Shown here piece after piece: positions 22,358 to 34,031 of a stretch of 64,000 nt of DNA. The notes beneath the pieces are model-generated. The model was not told the DNA's origin and did no database searches. It saw only the letters and a program-made list of their open reading frames with translations. The stretch is from Blakeslea trispora. Lineage: Eukaryota; Mucoromycota; Mucoromycetes; Mucorales; Choanephoraceae. Within the stretch, counting starts at the first letter, position 1. Every line of letters begins with the position of its first letter. Both the position numbers and the translations under genes were made by a program. Where the stretch lies: the NCBI GenBank assembly GCA_025331445.1, contig JAIWNE010000124.1, positions 1 to 64,000 on the forward strand, read 5' to 3'.

Positions 22358-23752
22358 AATGTTTTGCCGTAATGGTTAAAAAGTTTTATCGATTTTTGAA
22401 GGACAAACCATAGTTTTTGCTGCAGCATGAGAAGAGAACAAATAGATATAACAGTGCTGTTACAGGACGTAAGTAGTATTTTGCCAGTAACAAGTCAGAG
22501 TCAATGATACAATAGAACCAAAGAGAGGAACGATTGTTATGTAATGAGCACCACGTTGTTTAGGTAACGAACCTTAAGAAGAGATATAAGTGAAAAGAAA
22601 AGAAAAGTAAGCTGAATGAAATATATAAATGATACAATGATTAAGCGTATTAGCAGTTAATCAAGGGAAGTCTTAGTAATAGAACGCCTGTCTATGCGGC
22701 AAGGTTAATGTCAAAGTATATAGTAAAGTTAGAGGGAGAAAAGAGCTTCTTGTTTATTTAATAAAACTAATTTGTTGCATGCACGCTACATTAGTGGTTA
22801 CCCCTAATCAGAGATACAAGTGCGGGCACAGACGAATAGTACATCTAGAGTCTGAGAGCGCATTTAGGAGTGCAATACCCCTTTTCATAGTCAGATGAAT
22901 CACCACATAAATTAAAAGTGCCATTCTTTATAGATGAATATCCTAAAGAATGGAAGAAGTCAACATTCTCAGTTTTAACGTGGGACCACTTAGTTGTATA
23001 TAAATAAGAGAATAATTTGAATTGAATAAAGGACAGCTTATTTTTGGTCTGATTGAATTTTACTTATTATCAATTACACTAAGAATATCACATAATTGTT
23101 ATTTATATCTGTTCATCCTATTGATGACAGTCCTATCTAAAAGGATCTAAGTTAAGTAAATTTATAAGTCATTGCTAGTCTGATAGTGTTGTTAATCAAT
23201 TGAATAATATAATAATGGTGAACTACAGATAATGTTGGGGAAGATTGAAAAGTTTTCAGTGAGATAGATTGTTATTATAAGTTTGATTCGTTGAATGGAT
23301 AGATGTAAATGTAAGTTTTAAATGGGATTGGGGCAAGATGGATAAAAATAGTATAATAAGTATATTTAGAATAATATAATGAGAGATAATATGAAAGAAA
23401 ATAAGATGAGAGTAGTATAATAAAGTAAAAGAAGTAGATAATACTAAAGCATATAATTATGAAGTGCTAAATTATCGCTCGTAATAGTGCAATCAGGCAG
23501 CAAGGTTACAAGTAATGAGCACCAGGTTTCAAGTCGTCCAACTAAAGATATAAGTAAAGTAAAGAGATTAAAGTAATATGAAAGAAGAGATGTAATAAAT
23601 GAATAAAATGATCTGTAATAAGTATCAAGGGAACTAATAACAATATGTGGATTTAGGTAGTGAATATGTCAAATCACAACCAAGCGTAAAGTAAACAAGA
23701 GAGATATAAGTTGAGTTTATTAATAAGAGAAAATTAAAGAGTATATATACTA
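22358..23752. other. AT-rich interval between tRNA-Gly and Helitron-A
   Basis: No reading frame or RNA gene is recognisable. Two diverged direct repeats are visible, each starting GTAATGAGCACCA and followed by AGATATAAGT (about 22536-22600 and 23510-23570), suggesting an old duplication or remnants of a repeat family. Confidence 0.35.
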
Positions 23753-23815
23753 CTAGCCGCCCTACTCGCTACGCTCGCTTCACGATCGTCGCCGCCTCAC
23801 GGTTCGGGCACTGAA
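23753..23815 (-). other. Putative Helitron-A 3' terminus
   Basis: Minus-strand CTAG then T, with a GC-rich, repeat-bearing segment (GCGAGCGTAGCGAG) directly upstream in otherwise AT-rich DNA. This fits Helitron ends, although the stem-loop is not perfect. Confidence 0.5.
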
Positions 23816-23917
23816 TTAACTCTACTTTCTGAAGCACACATGTATGTTGTAATGAATGAAATTTATTTTGTAAAATATGCTGTGAATAAGTAAAAGAGTT
23901 ATATATGTAATGTAATT

Positions 23918-24238
23918 TGTGGATTGTTGTTTTAACTAAAAGAACAATACCAACTTTATTTGTTTGTTAATGAATTTGTGACTAAAGATCAATATGCATG
24001 ACTAAAACTAACCAATTGCAGTTGGTAATAAAAGTGATAATAATGAAAATAGTCTTGAGATAGTATAAATGTTTTTTGGAGGTTTTGTGAAGAAAAGGGG
24101 AGAAATAAAAGAAGTAGAAGTGTTGTAAATTATAAATTACGATCTCTGTTACACGTAAATTTATATAATAACAAAATGGTAATTGTCAAAATAACGGTAC
24201 TGAATTAGAAAGTTTAATGTTCGGGTCATCACAAATCA
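23918..24238 (-). repeat. 3' LTR of Ty3 element II
   Basis: 321 bp, reading TGATTTGTGATGACC...CCACA on the minus strand. It differs from the other LTR at 4 positions that I can see. A polypurine tract (GGGGGGAGTA) lies directly upstream on the minus strand (24239-24248). Confidence 0.9.
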
Positions 24239-24311
24239 TACTCCCCCCAGACAAATTGACACGTTGGTGAATTTGTCTCGGAGAACTGAGATTTACTCTA
24301 CGTTTGAGTAA

Positions 24312-25310
24312 TCATCCTGCTTGATCAGCTAGTTGACAGGTACCATTATTGAAAGAGGCAACCACTGTAAAGACTTCCGGCTTGAAAGTAGTATCCATTT
24401 TAGAAAATTTGTTGTGTCTAACACGGATGACTTGTGTACCAGGTTTGAAAAATCTTCTTCTCATTCTGGGCTGCATGTCATATTCGGCGTTGAGAGTGCT
24501 ATAGTCTTCTGTTTGGATGTTTTGATCATATAAGGCGGTCAACCTTTCCATACCCATAGCGCGGCCAAGTAGCTGTAAAGGATCTTGTCTAGCGGATAAG
24601 GGCGCAACACCAAACATAAATTCATAAGGAGAGATCTTAAGAACCGAGTGAGATTTAGTACGGTATACGTACAATACAGCGTCCAAATGCTCATCCCATT
24701 CAGTAGGCTTGTCAATACATAATTGTTTAAGAGCGCGGGCGAAGTTTCCATTCATTTGCTCCGTACGGCCATTAGTGGAAGGTCTGTAAGGTGCTGTGAA
24801 CTTGTGGTGTACTTGTACGATGCTCAAGAAATTGTCTACGATTTCGTTATCAAAAGAGGACCCGTTGTCAGTAAGAATGTGAGTGGGTGGGCCGAAAACG
24901 CAGAAAATGTGCTTGTAGAGGAAATTAGAAACAGTCTTAGCTTCGGTATTAGGAGTGGCGATAGCGATAGGCCATTTAGTAAATGCTTCGACAGCAACTA
25001 GTATGTACGAGTTTCCTGAAGAAGTCTTGGGAAATGGGCCAACGAAACCCAAAGCGAACTGTTCGAATATGTGGTGAATAGGAACTCTAGACAATGGCAA
25101 GTTTGTAATAGGGTGAGAGAATAATTGGCATTCCCTACAGGTCTTGATGTGATCCTTAAGGTCGTAATAGTAGCCTGGCCACCAATAGTCCTTGTATAGA
25201 CGGGCCCAAGATGCATGTATGCCAAAATGGCCATGTCCTTCATGAATCTCGTTCAAAATGTCTTTTCTTGACTGTTGGGGTGGTACAAATGCGAAGCGTT
25301 GTCCAATACG
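24312..25310 (-). pseudogene. Ty3-II integrase, catalytic Asp replaced
   Basis: The integrase would insert the cDNA. An N-terminal HHCC zinc site is visible (HEGHGHFGIH...CRECQLF, near 25130-25255). The core has TDNGSSF (second Asp) and GRTEQMNG (Glu). The first catalytic position, normally an Asp in a DFVGPFP-like motif, reads ALGFVGPFP, so Asp is replaced by Gly. A C-terminal barrel region (FFKPGTQVIRVRHNKFSKMD, FKPEVFTVV) follows. The frame is continuous with RNase H upstream but separated from it by TGA near 25313. Confidence 0.85.
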
Positions 25311-26992
25311 TCAGTACAATTTTCTGTCTTGGTAACGGTATTTCAGAGATAAACGCTTTGTCTGAGGGGTGGAGTCCTGATTCCCAGGATGACGGAAATA
25401 GAAAACCAGTTGGTTGAGCCAACCTTCATAATCAAGCGGTTCGCCATCTTCATCCATGAGTAAGTGATCATACAGAGCTTCGATGCAGTCTTCACCGTCT
25501 TCTGTTTCATCTTGAAGTTTTGGTGGAAATCTTGATAAAGCGTCTGCTACGCTATTCTTTGTTGAGGGTAGGTGCTTGATCACAAACGAGAACTCTTGGG
25601 TACACATTACCCATCGTTGAAGTCATTGGGAGGGCTCATTTTTGTTAAACAGGTAGCACACAGCAGAGCTATCGCAGAACAGGACGAACTTACGATCCAA
25701 CAGGTACTTACGCAACTTCTTGAATGCGTAAATGACGGCTAACAGCTCCTTCTCGACAGTAGGATACCTCGTTTCCGCAAGTTGTAATTTGCGTGAGAAG
25801 AATAGGACAGGTCGTTCTTCATCGTTTTCGTCAATAGTGGCTAGACAGGCACCAATGCCAACCTCAGAGGCATCACAATATAGTCTGTACTGAGTATTTT
25901 GGTCTGGAATAACCAGAGTAGCTGCATTTATCAATGCTTCCTTCAGTCCATTAAAGAATGATTCACAGATGTCGTCCCAGACAAACGGATTTCTCTTCTT
26001 GAGTAGGTTGTTCATAGGGGCCGCGATGTCAGCAAAACCTGGTATGTGTCTTCTGTAGAATCCACAAAGGTTGACGAATCCTCTTACAGCAGACTCGTTT
26101 GGGGTCGAGGGAAGTTTCTTATCTTATCCATTTTAGATGGTGAAGGAGAGATGCCACGACGAGAAACCTCAAAACCAATAAGAGTTATTGATTGTTGGAA
26201 AAAGTCACACTTGTCTGCACTAAGTTTCAGGTTGACTTCACGCATACGTTCTAAGAACAATTTGATATGTTCCAAGTGATCTTCTTCGGATTTGGAATAT
26301 AACGTAACATCATCCAGGTAGTTAGTGGCGAACACATCTAGGAATGGCTGGATTGCGAGATATACGCAACGACTGAAACTTGACGGTCCGTTGATAACGC
26401 CAAAAAGCATACATCGGTAGGAGTAATTGCCCCAAGGAGTAGCAATGGTAAGTTTTTGGATGGAATCATCTTCTACAGCGATTTGCTGAAAAGCCTTCAA
26501 AAGATCCAACACACCAAACCAGTGGGCACCTGCAAGGCTCTCAAGGACGTCTACTACGTTAGGCAGAGGCCAAGTGTCTCTAACCGTAACTGCATTCAAT
26601 TCTTAAAAATTCGTCACGAGTCTCTTGTCACCGGTCTTCTTCGGTACGTAGCAACAAGGAAACGACCAGCCTGATTGGGACGAGTTGCCTGGTACATGGG
26701 TGTTTGGTACGAGTATTCCTTGTTGTACCATTAGTTCAAGATCCTTCCACAGCATTTGTTTTTCAGATAAGGAAAGAAAAGCGTAAGGTCGCTTGTAAAT
26801 GGGTTTGGCATTTCCCGTATCGACATGAAATTTGAGGAGGTTAGTCTGGGAAAGATGCTCATACCCTGTTCCAAAGCAGTCCTGATACTCGATGACTAAT
26901 TGAGTGAGTTTGACATTGGTTGCATGATCGATATTGTTATAATGAGCAATACGATCAATAAGTCCACCGAGTTGACTATCTTTAGATTCCAC
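25311..26992 (-). pseudogene. Ty3-II reverse transcriptase and RNase H, disrupted
   Basis: RT fingers and palm are clear: DTGNAKPIYKRPYAF, QQGILVPN, YVPKKTGDKRLVTNF then ELNAVTVRDTWPLP, HWFGVLDLLKAFQQI (motif A Asp), TPWGNYSYRCMLFGVINGP, and TNYLDDVTLYS (YLDD). RNase H follows (LYCDASEVGIGACLA, EKELLAVIYAFKKLRKYL, KNSVADALSRFP). Lesions: TAA at 26603-26605, a frameshift near 26080, and TGA near 25621. A long acidic linker (26993-27138) joins it to the protease. Confidence 0.87.
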
Positions 26993-27138
26993 GGGATTGT
27001 CTTCGGGACATTCTTCATTATCTGAGACTTCGGTAATTAGATAACCTTCTTCGTTGTCGTCTTGGTCGATAAGGTCTTTCTGATAGTCGTTATCATTAGC
27101 GAGGTCATCATCTTCAGGGTATTCTTCATCGTCAGAAT

Positions 27139-27792
27139 TTAATTGATCTCTTGTAATATTTTTAGTGTAGTGTACACTGAGAGGTACAGTACCCAGATCG
27201 TTCTTAAGGTACCAAAAGTGTGAAGATCAATCGATACAAATCTTAAGGCATGTAAACCTTCACGACCAACGATGAACCCATATTTGTCACTGACATCAAA
27301 ACACATCGCGTTAACAGATATAGCTTCAGAGTCGCCAACTTGTAATCGAATATCTTTGGCTAACCCAATTGGATCATATTGCTTACCGTCACCAAACATG
27401 ACAGAGTGATTGCAAGGCTCAACGTCACGGATCCCAATCTCTTTTGCCAACTTGGGAATGATGATGTAAGAAGTGCAGCCACCATCTAGGATGACTTCAA
27501 CAGGATGTCCATTAAGAGTACCATTCGTGCGTGGGGCGCTTTTACCCTTAGGTAACTTGTTTTCAGTTTCACCAATCAGAGCGATAGATTGACTAACGTT
27601 ATTATTCTGTTTCTGGATAGCCTTTTTCTCTTGAGGCTTAGTGATATTGGACTTGATCCGAGTACGAGCAACAGGGGATAGGATAGAGATATCTTGCAAC
27701 GAGAGGGAGTGACATTTGTCATTGAGGATGGATTGTACGATGTCTTCTACTCGATCCTTGACTTGTTGTTCAATTGTAGAGGGATCGTTCAT
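27139..27792 (-). pseudogene. Ty3-II retropepsin-like protease region
   Basis: 217 residues open from ATG 27792. The active site reads VILDGGCTSY rather than the usual D-S/T-G, a variant I also associate with some fungal Ty3 elements. The FIVGREGL strand near 27270 corresponds to the hydrophobic-G segment of retropepsins. The first 75 residues are a linker rich in Gln, Lys and Asn. It would process Gag-Pol. The frame ends at a stop in the linker before RT, so a frameshift or nonsense codon separates the two. Confidence 0.7.
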
Positions 27793-27929
27793 AGGTAATG
27801 TCGGATGACGAGGGGACTTCTGGATAGATACGCTCTTGGTAGGTTTTTAGGATAGATAGAATCGGAGTTAGGTGTAGTTATGTTAGCCGAAGGAACTGAT
27901 CTAGTAAGAGAAATCATTTTTTTCCTAGA

Positions 27930-28955
27930 GTATCATATTGATTACCCGACCTAGTCTTACGAATGTTTGTAGAGTTTTCCTCCATTTCGGAAGCCTGGCG
28001 CTTTTCAGAAAGATAAAGTTCTTCAATGAGCATAGATTCGGATTGCGTTTTGTTCCTCAGGGATGCGTTTGGTTTATATAACTTGCATTCATAATGGCGA
28101 TGTCCGTTTTCTTTACATAGTTTACAAGGAGCTTGACAATCCTTAGTAAGATGATCCGTAGAGTTACAGTTCCAACAGGTTCTTTTAGTAGTTTTAGTAC
28201 TTTTGTTAATTAGAGGATTTGACTAATTCAGCAACCAACAAAGACATGTTTTTGAACTCGTTGACCAATTGGTTCATTGTTTCATTTTGTTTAGTCTTGG
28301 GGGTCAGGTTAGAATGCTCTCTCTGAGTAGACTTGGTACTTCTGGTTATCTTGGCATCCTCTTGGGTAGAACCGTCAGTTTCATCTCCCGAATCATCACT
28401 ATCATAGATGTCTTTGATAATAGAATATGGTTCTTCTAGTAATTTCGGTTTTACGGATCTAATCTGTCTCTTGATACCTGTTGAGGTAATGCCCTTTATG
28501 AAGTATTTGAGTAAACCTGCTTCGGTAATCATAATTTCGATCTCTTCGTTTTGTTCCTTGATTGGGGTTTGCTCAATTCCCTTAATGTTTTTAGTCAATT
28601 TTATAGAATTCCGCTTTTTAATTTCGGAATTATAAATAGTACGTTTAAGTTCAAATCTCTTGATGTACTCTAAAATGTCTTCATTTGGCATCATTTTAAA
28701 TCTAGTAAACTCGGAAAAGATTCTGCTGAAGTTGACCTTCTTAGCAAACTTGTTCATGAAGGCTTCTTGGAACTGGGACCAGTTTTTGAAGTTTTCTTGC
28801 ATATACCACGGTTGAAGGTCTTGATCGAAACAGTTATAAAAATACTTAAGTCGAGTATCTTCTTTCCATTCGTTCACGTCACCAGACTTATTATACCGGT
28901 AAAGCCATAATTTAGGGTCATCAATATTTGGTTTGAATTTAGGAATTTCGAACAT
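27930..28955 (-). pseudogene. Ty3-II gag with two zinc knuckles, frameshifted
   Basis: ATG 28955 starts MFEIPKFKPNIDDPKLWLYRY. A capsid-type region follows (YFYNCFDQDLQPWYMQENF, FQEAFMNKFAKKV, FTRFKMMPNEDILEYIKRFE) and then a charged linker. The frame stops at 28206. The adjacent frame continues with two CCHC knuckles, CWNCNSTDHLTKDC and CKLCKENGHRHYEC (28080-28175), so a single frameshift separates capsid from nucleocapsid. Translation in the second frame can be followed to about 27930. Confidence 0.8.
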
Positions 28956-29065
28956 GTTTGAAATAGTAGTAGGACCAGATGATCGTTTCGAGGCTTGGAT
29001 TAATGATGAAGTAAGGTGTATCCTCCTCTAGTTCGACCAATTCTGGCAGAAGGCATCAAATAATT

Positions 29066-29386
29066 TGTGGACTGTTGTTTTGACTAAAAGAACAATACCA
29101 ACTTTATTTGTTTGTTAATGAATTTGTGACTAAAGATCAATATGCATGACTAAAACTAACCAATTGCAGTTGGTAATAAAAGTGATAATAATGAAAATAG
29201 TCTTGAGATAGTATAAATGTTTTTTGGAGGTTTTGTGAAGAAAAGGGGAGAAATAAAAGAAGTAGAAGTGTTGTAAATTATAAATTACGATCTCTGTTAC
29301 ACGTAAATTTATATAATAACAAAATGGTAATTGTCAAAATAACGGTACTGAATTAGATAGTTCAATGTTCGGGTCATCACAAATCA
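29066..29386 (-). repeat. 5' LTR of Ty3 element II
   Basis: 321 bp, nearly identical to 23918-24238; the visible differences are two near each end. No convincing tRNA primer-binding site was identified just inside it. Confidence 0.9.
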
Positions 29387-30273
29387 AATGTAATTCGGGA
29401 TAAAGAATATTTTTATGAGATTTTTTTGTTCAGTTTGATTAGGATCATGTAAGACATGAATACCTTCCAAATTAGTTAATCGAGAGAAAGCGACATATAA
29501 TTGTCCATGTGTAAAAGGAGCGATGCGAAGGTTAATCCCTACGTTAGTCAGTGATTGGCCTTGAGACTTATTGATTGTCATTGCAACACTTAGTTTCACA
29601 GGAAACTGTTTTCTGGCCAAGATGAAGGGATACTCATCTTCTAGTGTGCTAAGCTTAATTCTAGGAATAAGCTCGATTTGCTCTTTATTTGATCTACTGT
29701 CTTCGATCATTGCAACCTTCAAAAGATATCGACCAATTTCTTTTACTATCAGTCGGGTAATATTGCAAAGACCCTTTTGAGGATCCAGATTTTTCAAGAG
29801 CATTAAAATACAGCCTATTTTTAAAGTCAATTTTGCAGATACTTCATCCCAGATTATCAATTCTGTTTTACAAAGTAGTTTGGCCAAGTCGCTATTTTTT
29901 GGAATGTGACATGTGGATGTTTCATTCAGTCTGATGGGGATCTTCAGTCGAAAGTGAGATGTTGTATCACCAGTGAAAAGCAAAGAAGCGATGCCAGAAG
30001 ATGCAACACATAAAGCAATTTTTCTTTGACTACGTAGGTAGCTGCTTAGTGTGTTGTAGACAGAGGTTTTTCCTGTACCAGCGGGATCATGCAAGAAAAA
30101 CATATAGCATCATCAGAGGTGTCATGGCTTGCAACAGTCACATGGTTGATAGACTGCAGCTTTTCAACTATTGTATCAAATGCATGCTTTTGGTCTGAAT
30201 TGAACAATGCATAGTTCGTTCGGTATGCACCTTCTTCTTCTCGCACGTTGTAATCCAAATGCTCGTCTATCAA
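29384..30273 (-). pseudogene. Helitron-A PIF1-type helicase, disrupted
   Basis: It would unwind DNA during rolling-circle transposition. NSDQKHAFDTIVEKL (near 30180) starts the domain. After a frameshift near 30100 comes Walker A FLHDPAGTGKTSVYN (near 30085), then CVASSGIASLLFTGDTTSHF, LIIWDEVSAK (Walker B-like), LPVKLSVAMTINKSQGQSL-like and HGQLYVAFSRLTN (29500), the PIF1 motif VI region. The final residues shift frame in an A-run near 29420, and the frame ends where the Ty3 LTR begins. Confidence 0.85.
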
Positions 30274-30450
30274 AGAGTTACCGCTACGTTTAAAACTGGT
30301 ACCACCAATGAGAGCAGCAACCCAATCATGCTCAAAATTCGGAAGACCAAACTCATCAAGGGATCTGCTAAGCTCTTTTAACTTGGCGTCGATGAGATAG
30401 AGACTATAGTCAAGAAAAGGCTGTCCATTGTAAAAAGCCGTATTATCAGC

Positions 30451-31270
30451 TTATGAATACAACTGATCTTCAGGGAAAAGCTGTTGCAGTCTGTGAGCAA
30501 GATCATCACACATAGAACTACGAAATTGCATCCACAATTCATTGGGATCTGCCAGCTGACTAAAGTTCAAAGCAGTAACGAACAAACTGCGGAGGCTATC
30601 ACCAGAGGAAAACAAACTTGCCTCTTCAAAACACCGAACCCATTCTTGGCCATCTTCAATCAAATGTAACTGAAGGAAAGCCTGCTTGAATGTTGTGCAT
30701 TGAAGTTCATCCACTGTCTTCAGGTCATCAAATGACTTGGAGCCAGCAACGTTTACCAAAAGAAGTCGAAGATAGAATCTCTCCCCACAAGTAGGACTAC
30801 AATATGGAATTCTACCAATTGCAAAACCTTTCTGTCTTACTTCTCAAGATTTGCGTGTTCTATCCCAAACAAAGTACTTTGGGAAGTCTTGGTACAGATA
30901 CTTTTGAGCAGTGGGATTCCTCTCATAATACTTGAAATAGGCGATGAGCATGGAACTGCTGTCAGCTAGGATCTGCCGAATCTCAGGTGCTGATGCATCT
31001 TAAGAAAATAAACTGGTTGTTGGTTTGGTAGATGGAGAGCTAAAGAGGTAACAGTAGGATCTTCTTCGTGCACTTTGTACTCAAGAACCCTCCAAAAGCT
31101 TCAGTTGGACCAATGTAACGCCCTTGGAGATGCTTGCTAATCTCGTCTCGAGTATCACTCAGTCTCAAAGTGGTACGATCTGAACCTTTATAGACATACT
31201 TATTGATATACTTGATTGCTTCTACACCTTGACAACATTCTACGTTGATGTGCGCCTTGTACTTTTTTGA
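30451..31270 (-). pseudogene. Helitron-A Rep-helicase linker region, disrupted
   Basis: It links Rep to helicase. From 31270 a second Rep block reads VECCQGVEAIKYINKYVYKGSDRTTL (31150-31250), the tyrosine motif of Helitron Rep with KYINKYVYKG. Downstream are YYNPTAQKYLYQDFPKYFVW-like and GERFYLRLLLVNVAGSKSFDDLKTV segments typical between Rep and helicase. Stops occur near 31268, 31000 and 30840. Confidence 0.7.
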
Positions 31271-33161
31271 TTAGTATGGATTGTAAGGTACTCTCCATTT
31301 GTTGTCAATTTCAATACGACCTAAATTTCTTGAAAGGGGATTTAGCACACTATAACGATTGGTAGGGTCTACTATAGCAGAGCGCTTGTAAGTAGGATAA
31401 ACATTCTCGCCAATTACTGTTTCTTCCGAGTTAGCCTTAGGAAACTTTTTGGTGCATCTAAGTCGACCATTAGAATCCTTAGCCATGCATGGAGATCCTG
31501 GGTTCAGATCACCACAGGGACCATGAACCATGTTTTTAGTTATGACTTCATAAAGCTCAGGATCTAATTCCCTAGAGGGTAACTCAACTGAGATGATTTG
31601 ATCTACTTTGTCTATTGTATTAAAGCCTTGGGTAAATTCTAAAAACAGAAGCAAATGCAAATGTGGAAGTCCTCTTTTTTGGTATTCAATAGTTCTGACT
31701 AAACCGTTATAGGACCCAAAAACCTTTCTTGTCTTGAGATCTTTAAGAAGCTCATTCACCTTCAAATCAAATACTCTTGCAACCAAGTCAGGTCTATCAG
31801 AGGCATTTTGTCCAGGTAACAACTCCCTTTGTATTTCGCTCCACCGAGGATTGGCAGTGAAGGTGATGAACAGGGAAGATTTACCAAAATATCTTACAAT
31901 GGGCATTGAATCCTGATACAGTTTGGCCATAAATCGTGGACCTCCAGTATAGCTGTTAGGCAGAACGAACCTCCTTCCCAAAGATGCAACATTGACATCA
32001 TCATTAATAAGAGCATCCTGAAGCCCACTGTAGAGATCAGCTCGTATGTCCGATTGATGATTTCTTATCCAATCCAACTTGTTTTGATCGCATATAGCCC
32101 AAGCATCAACCAAGTATTGTTGAAAGAGCCTCTTGGATAGAAAAATTGTAGGGTACTCACTCTCTCTTTGATGTAATCGGTAACGATAATACGCTCTTTG
32201 AGTTAAGCGAGTTGAAGCATCAGTTAATCTCAAACCCCAATGCCAACCCAAGTCACCCATTGGAAATAAGAGAGTGTAATGAAGTGTCATATAAAGGGCA
32301 TGGTTTTGAGAGATTGTTGTATGTGAATAAATATCTTCAGTGTTACGAAGATAAATACGAATATCTCTTGAACTTGCTGAGGTACTTTCGTTGGGAATAA
32401 TGCCAGCAACTTCATCAGATGTGGGAAGATTCTCAGTGCGTCTATCCGATTCAGCTACTAAATCAATCCTCATCAATGGGCAAATTTGGACAAAAGGAGT
32501 TTCGCTTTCGCTGCTTTCAGTGTTCATGAGAAGCTCATGTGCAGTCTTATACAGTTTGACGTGAGGATTTTTTTCCTGGATCATTTAAGACAATTCCCTT
32601 ATAATCTTAATATCCAAAATCCTTATTATTTGTAGATCGGACTGAAGCTGCAAACTGAGGATTAAAGATATACAATTGAGCATGTTTAGCAACAGTATTG
32701 TCTTCAGACAGAAGAGGACCCTGAACATGGTACATTTAACCATGAATTTGGAAAGGTATATTGCCGAGGTTGTGAAGACTAACTTCACATCCTAAAGAAG
32801 TGAAAGCAAAAGCTGCATCGTAACGTCTGATATTATCTTTAAAGTGAAGACATCTAGCACTCATTTCTTCAAAGAAAGTCCTAAAAAAATCAGGAGGTGA
32901 CTGAAGAGTTTCAAGCTTTACAGCACCTGCCTTACAACAACTCATCCAGAATCTGTTTTGAGAAGTGCACTGTGCGGGCAACTCGGCTTCCCAGTGTTTA
33001 GCACCGCAGTCAGTACAGACTTTCTCCATAGATCCAAGATTGAAAGGCTGAAGGCGATCTATCTCTGAAATGTATGCAGCGGGAAGTGGAACAGATCGCC
33101 CTCTACGTCTACTGGTCTGTTCGTTTTGTTGCCTGTTGGCATATCTGGCGTTTCGTCGTGT
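31271..33161 (-). pseudogene. Helitron-A N-terminal domain and HUH Rep nuclease, disrupted
   Basis: An exon begins at about 33161 after a TTTAATAG acceptor. It has an Arg-rich lead (RRRGRSVPLP) and then FNLGSMEKVCTDCGAKHW, the Cys domain that begins many Helitron proteins. A stop or frameshift lies near 32720. From 32584 the frame is long and open. It includes FITFTANPRWSEIQRELLPGQ and the HUH-like GLPHLHLLLFLE near 31650, the nuclease metal site with His-Leu-His. The Tyr motif follows in the next segment. The Rep protein would cleave and join single strands at the element ends. Confidence 0.83.
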
Positions 33162-33163
33162 CT

Positions 33164-33722
33164 ATTAAATAAGAGTTTGAAATATGATTAATTGCATCAC
33201 GGCGTAGAGGGTGTATGTAGTGACTCAAATAGTTGTGAAATAACCTTGCGAAATATTTGTTTTTTTTCATATGCGGTTGCAAAGAAAAGTAGGCAGAAAT
33301 ACAATGAAATTCGATGCAGAAACACAAAAATTGGGCCATGGGTAAAGTATTATACGAGCTTACTTTGAATAGAAGTGGTTTATAGTCGAATCATATTTAG
33401 CTTAGGTCTCAAATGGGAGTTATACTGGTTTTTGCCTTTTAGTTGGCGCCCTTTGAGATTTTGGATCACGGCTTTTGAGACTGTCTTTGCGACCTTTGCC
33501 AAAAAAAAATCGCTTTGATGGAACTGTAGTTCGCGGTCTTTGAATCGGGCAATAGATATTACTCTTCAAAGAAATGCTTTGCAGAGACATTTAAAAATAC
33601 AACTCAAAAAATATATTCATGCACTTGCTTCGGAAAGTTAAAACGTTTTGTATTGCTAATGAGCTTTTATTAGGGCGTTTTCTCAGTAGGAGAAGCCCTA
33701 TTTCTTTTGTCCGAAAAATTTC
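33164..33722. other. Region upstream of the Helitron-A frame
   Basis: Probably an upstream intron, a first exon and the 5' end of Helitron-A. A minus-strand GTAAGC donor-like site is near 33358. No full reading frame or clear element tip is seen. Confidence 0.3.
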
Positions 33723-33923
33723 TGTCATGTCATGTCACCGCACATTAATATACATTGTTTGGCTTGACTTGACCCAAGTTGACTTAACCCAACTAAAATT
33801 TGCAATGATATAGATCAGTCTATCCTATATTAAATTTATTTGAATTTAAAAAGCTCGGATTGACTTGTCTTGGCCTGAGTTTGCTTGACTTTACTTGGTT
33901 TACCATAGTGACATGACATGACA
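33723..33923. mobile_element. Short MITE-like inverted-repeat element
   Basis: Perfect 16-bp inverted repeats TGTCATGTCATGTCAC at 33723-33738 and, inverted, 33908-33923 enclose 169 bp with no coding capacity. The interior has TTGACTTGACC-like short repeats. No clear target duplication was found, so mobility is inferred from structure only. Confidence 0.45.
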
Positions 33924-34031
33924 AAAAAAAACAAATTCAAAATATTGGTATTGAAACCCGTTTTGGGTGACTGCTTATTCGGTTTATATAAACAATATTT
34001 TGCCGCAGCAATTCTTTATTTTACTTTTTTC

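Larger units (their letters stand above)
23918..29386 (-). mobile_element. Complete Ty3-type LTR retrotransposon (element II)
   Basis: Two 321-bp LTRs, about 98.8% identical by eye, enclose gag, protease, RT, RNase H and integrase in Ty3 order. Direct repeats AATGTAATT flank it (23909-23917, 29387-29395). Canonical TG...CA boundaries give a 9-bp duplication. If the LTR ends in AATT instead, the duplication is the usual 5 bp (AATGT). It landed at the end of the Helitron-A helicase frame, so it is younger than that Helitron. Reading frames carry several stops and frameshifts despite the similar LTRs. Confidence 0.88.
23753..33161 (-). mobile_element. Helitron-A (rolling-circle transposon), interrupted
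   Basis: Minus-strand coding order: N-terminal Cys domain, Rep (HUH) nuclease, PIF1-type helicase. The 3' terminus appears to be CTAG at 23753-23756 followed by T (23752), the Helitron CTRR end next to T. It is preceded by a GC-rich segment (23757-23815) with a palindromic ACGATCGT. A Ty3 element (23918-29386) sits just after the end of the helicase frame. The 5' end (TC preceded by A) was not located and lies upstream of 33161. The coding region has many stops and frameshifts. Confidence 0.75.
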
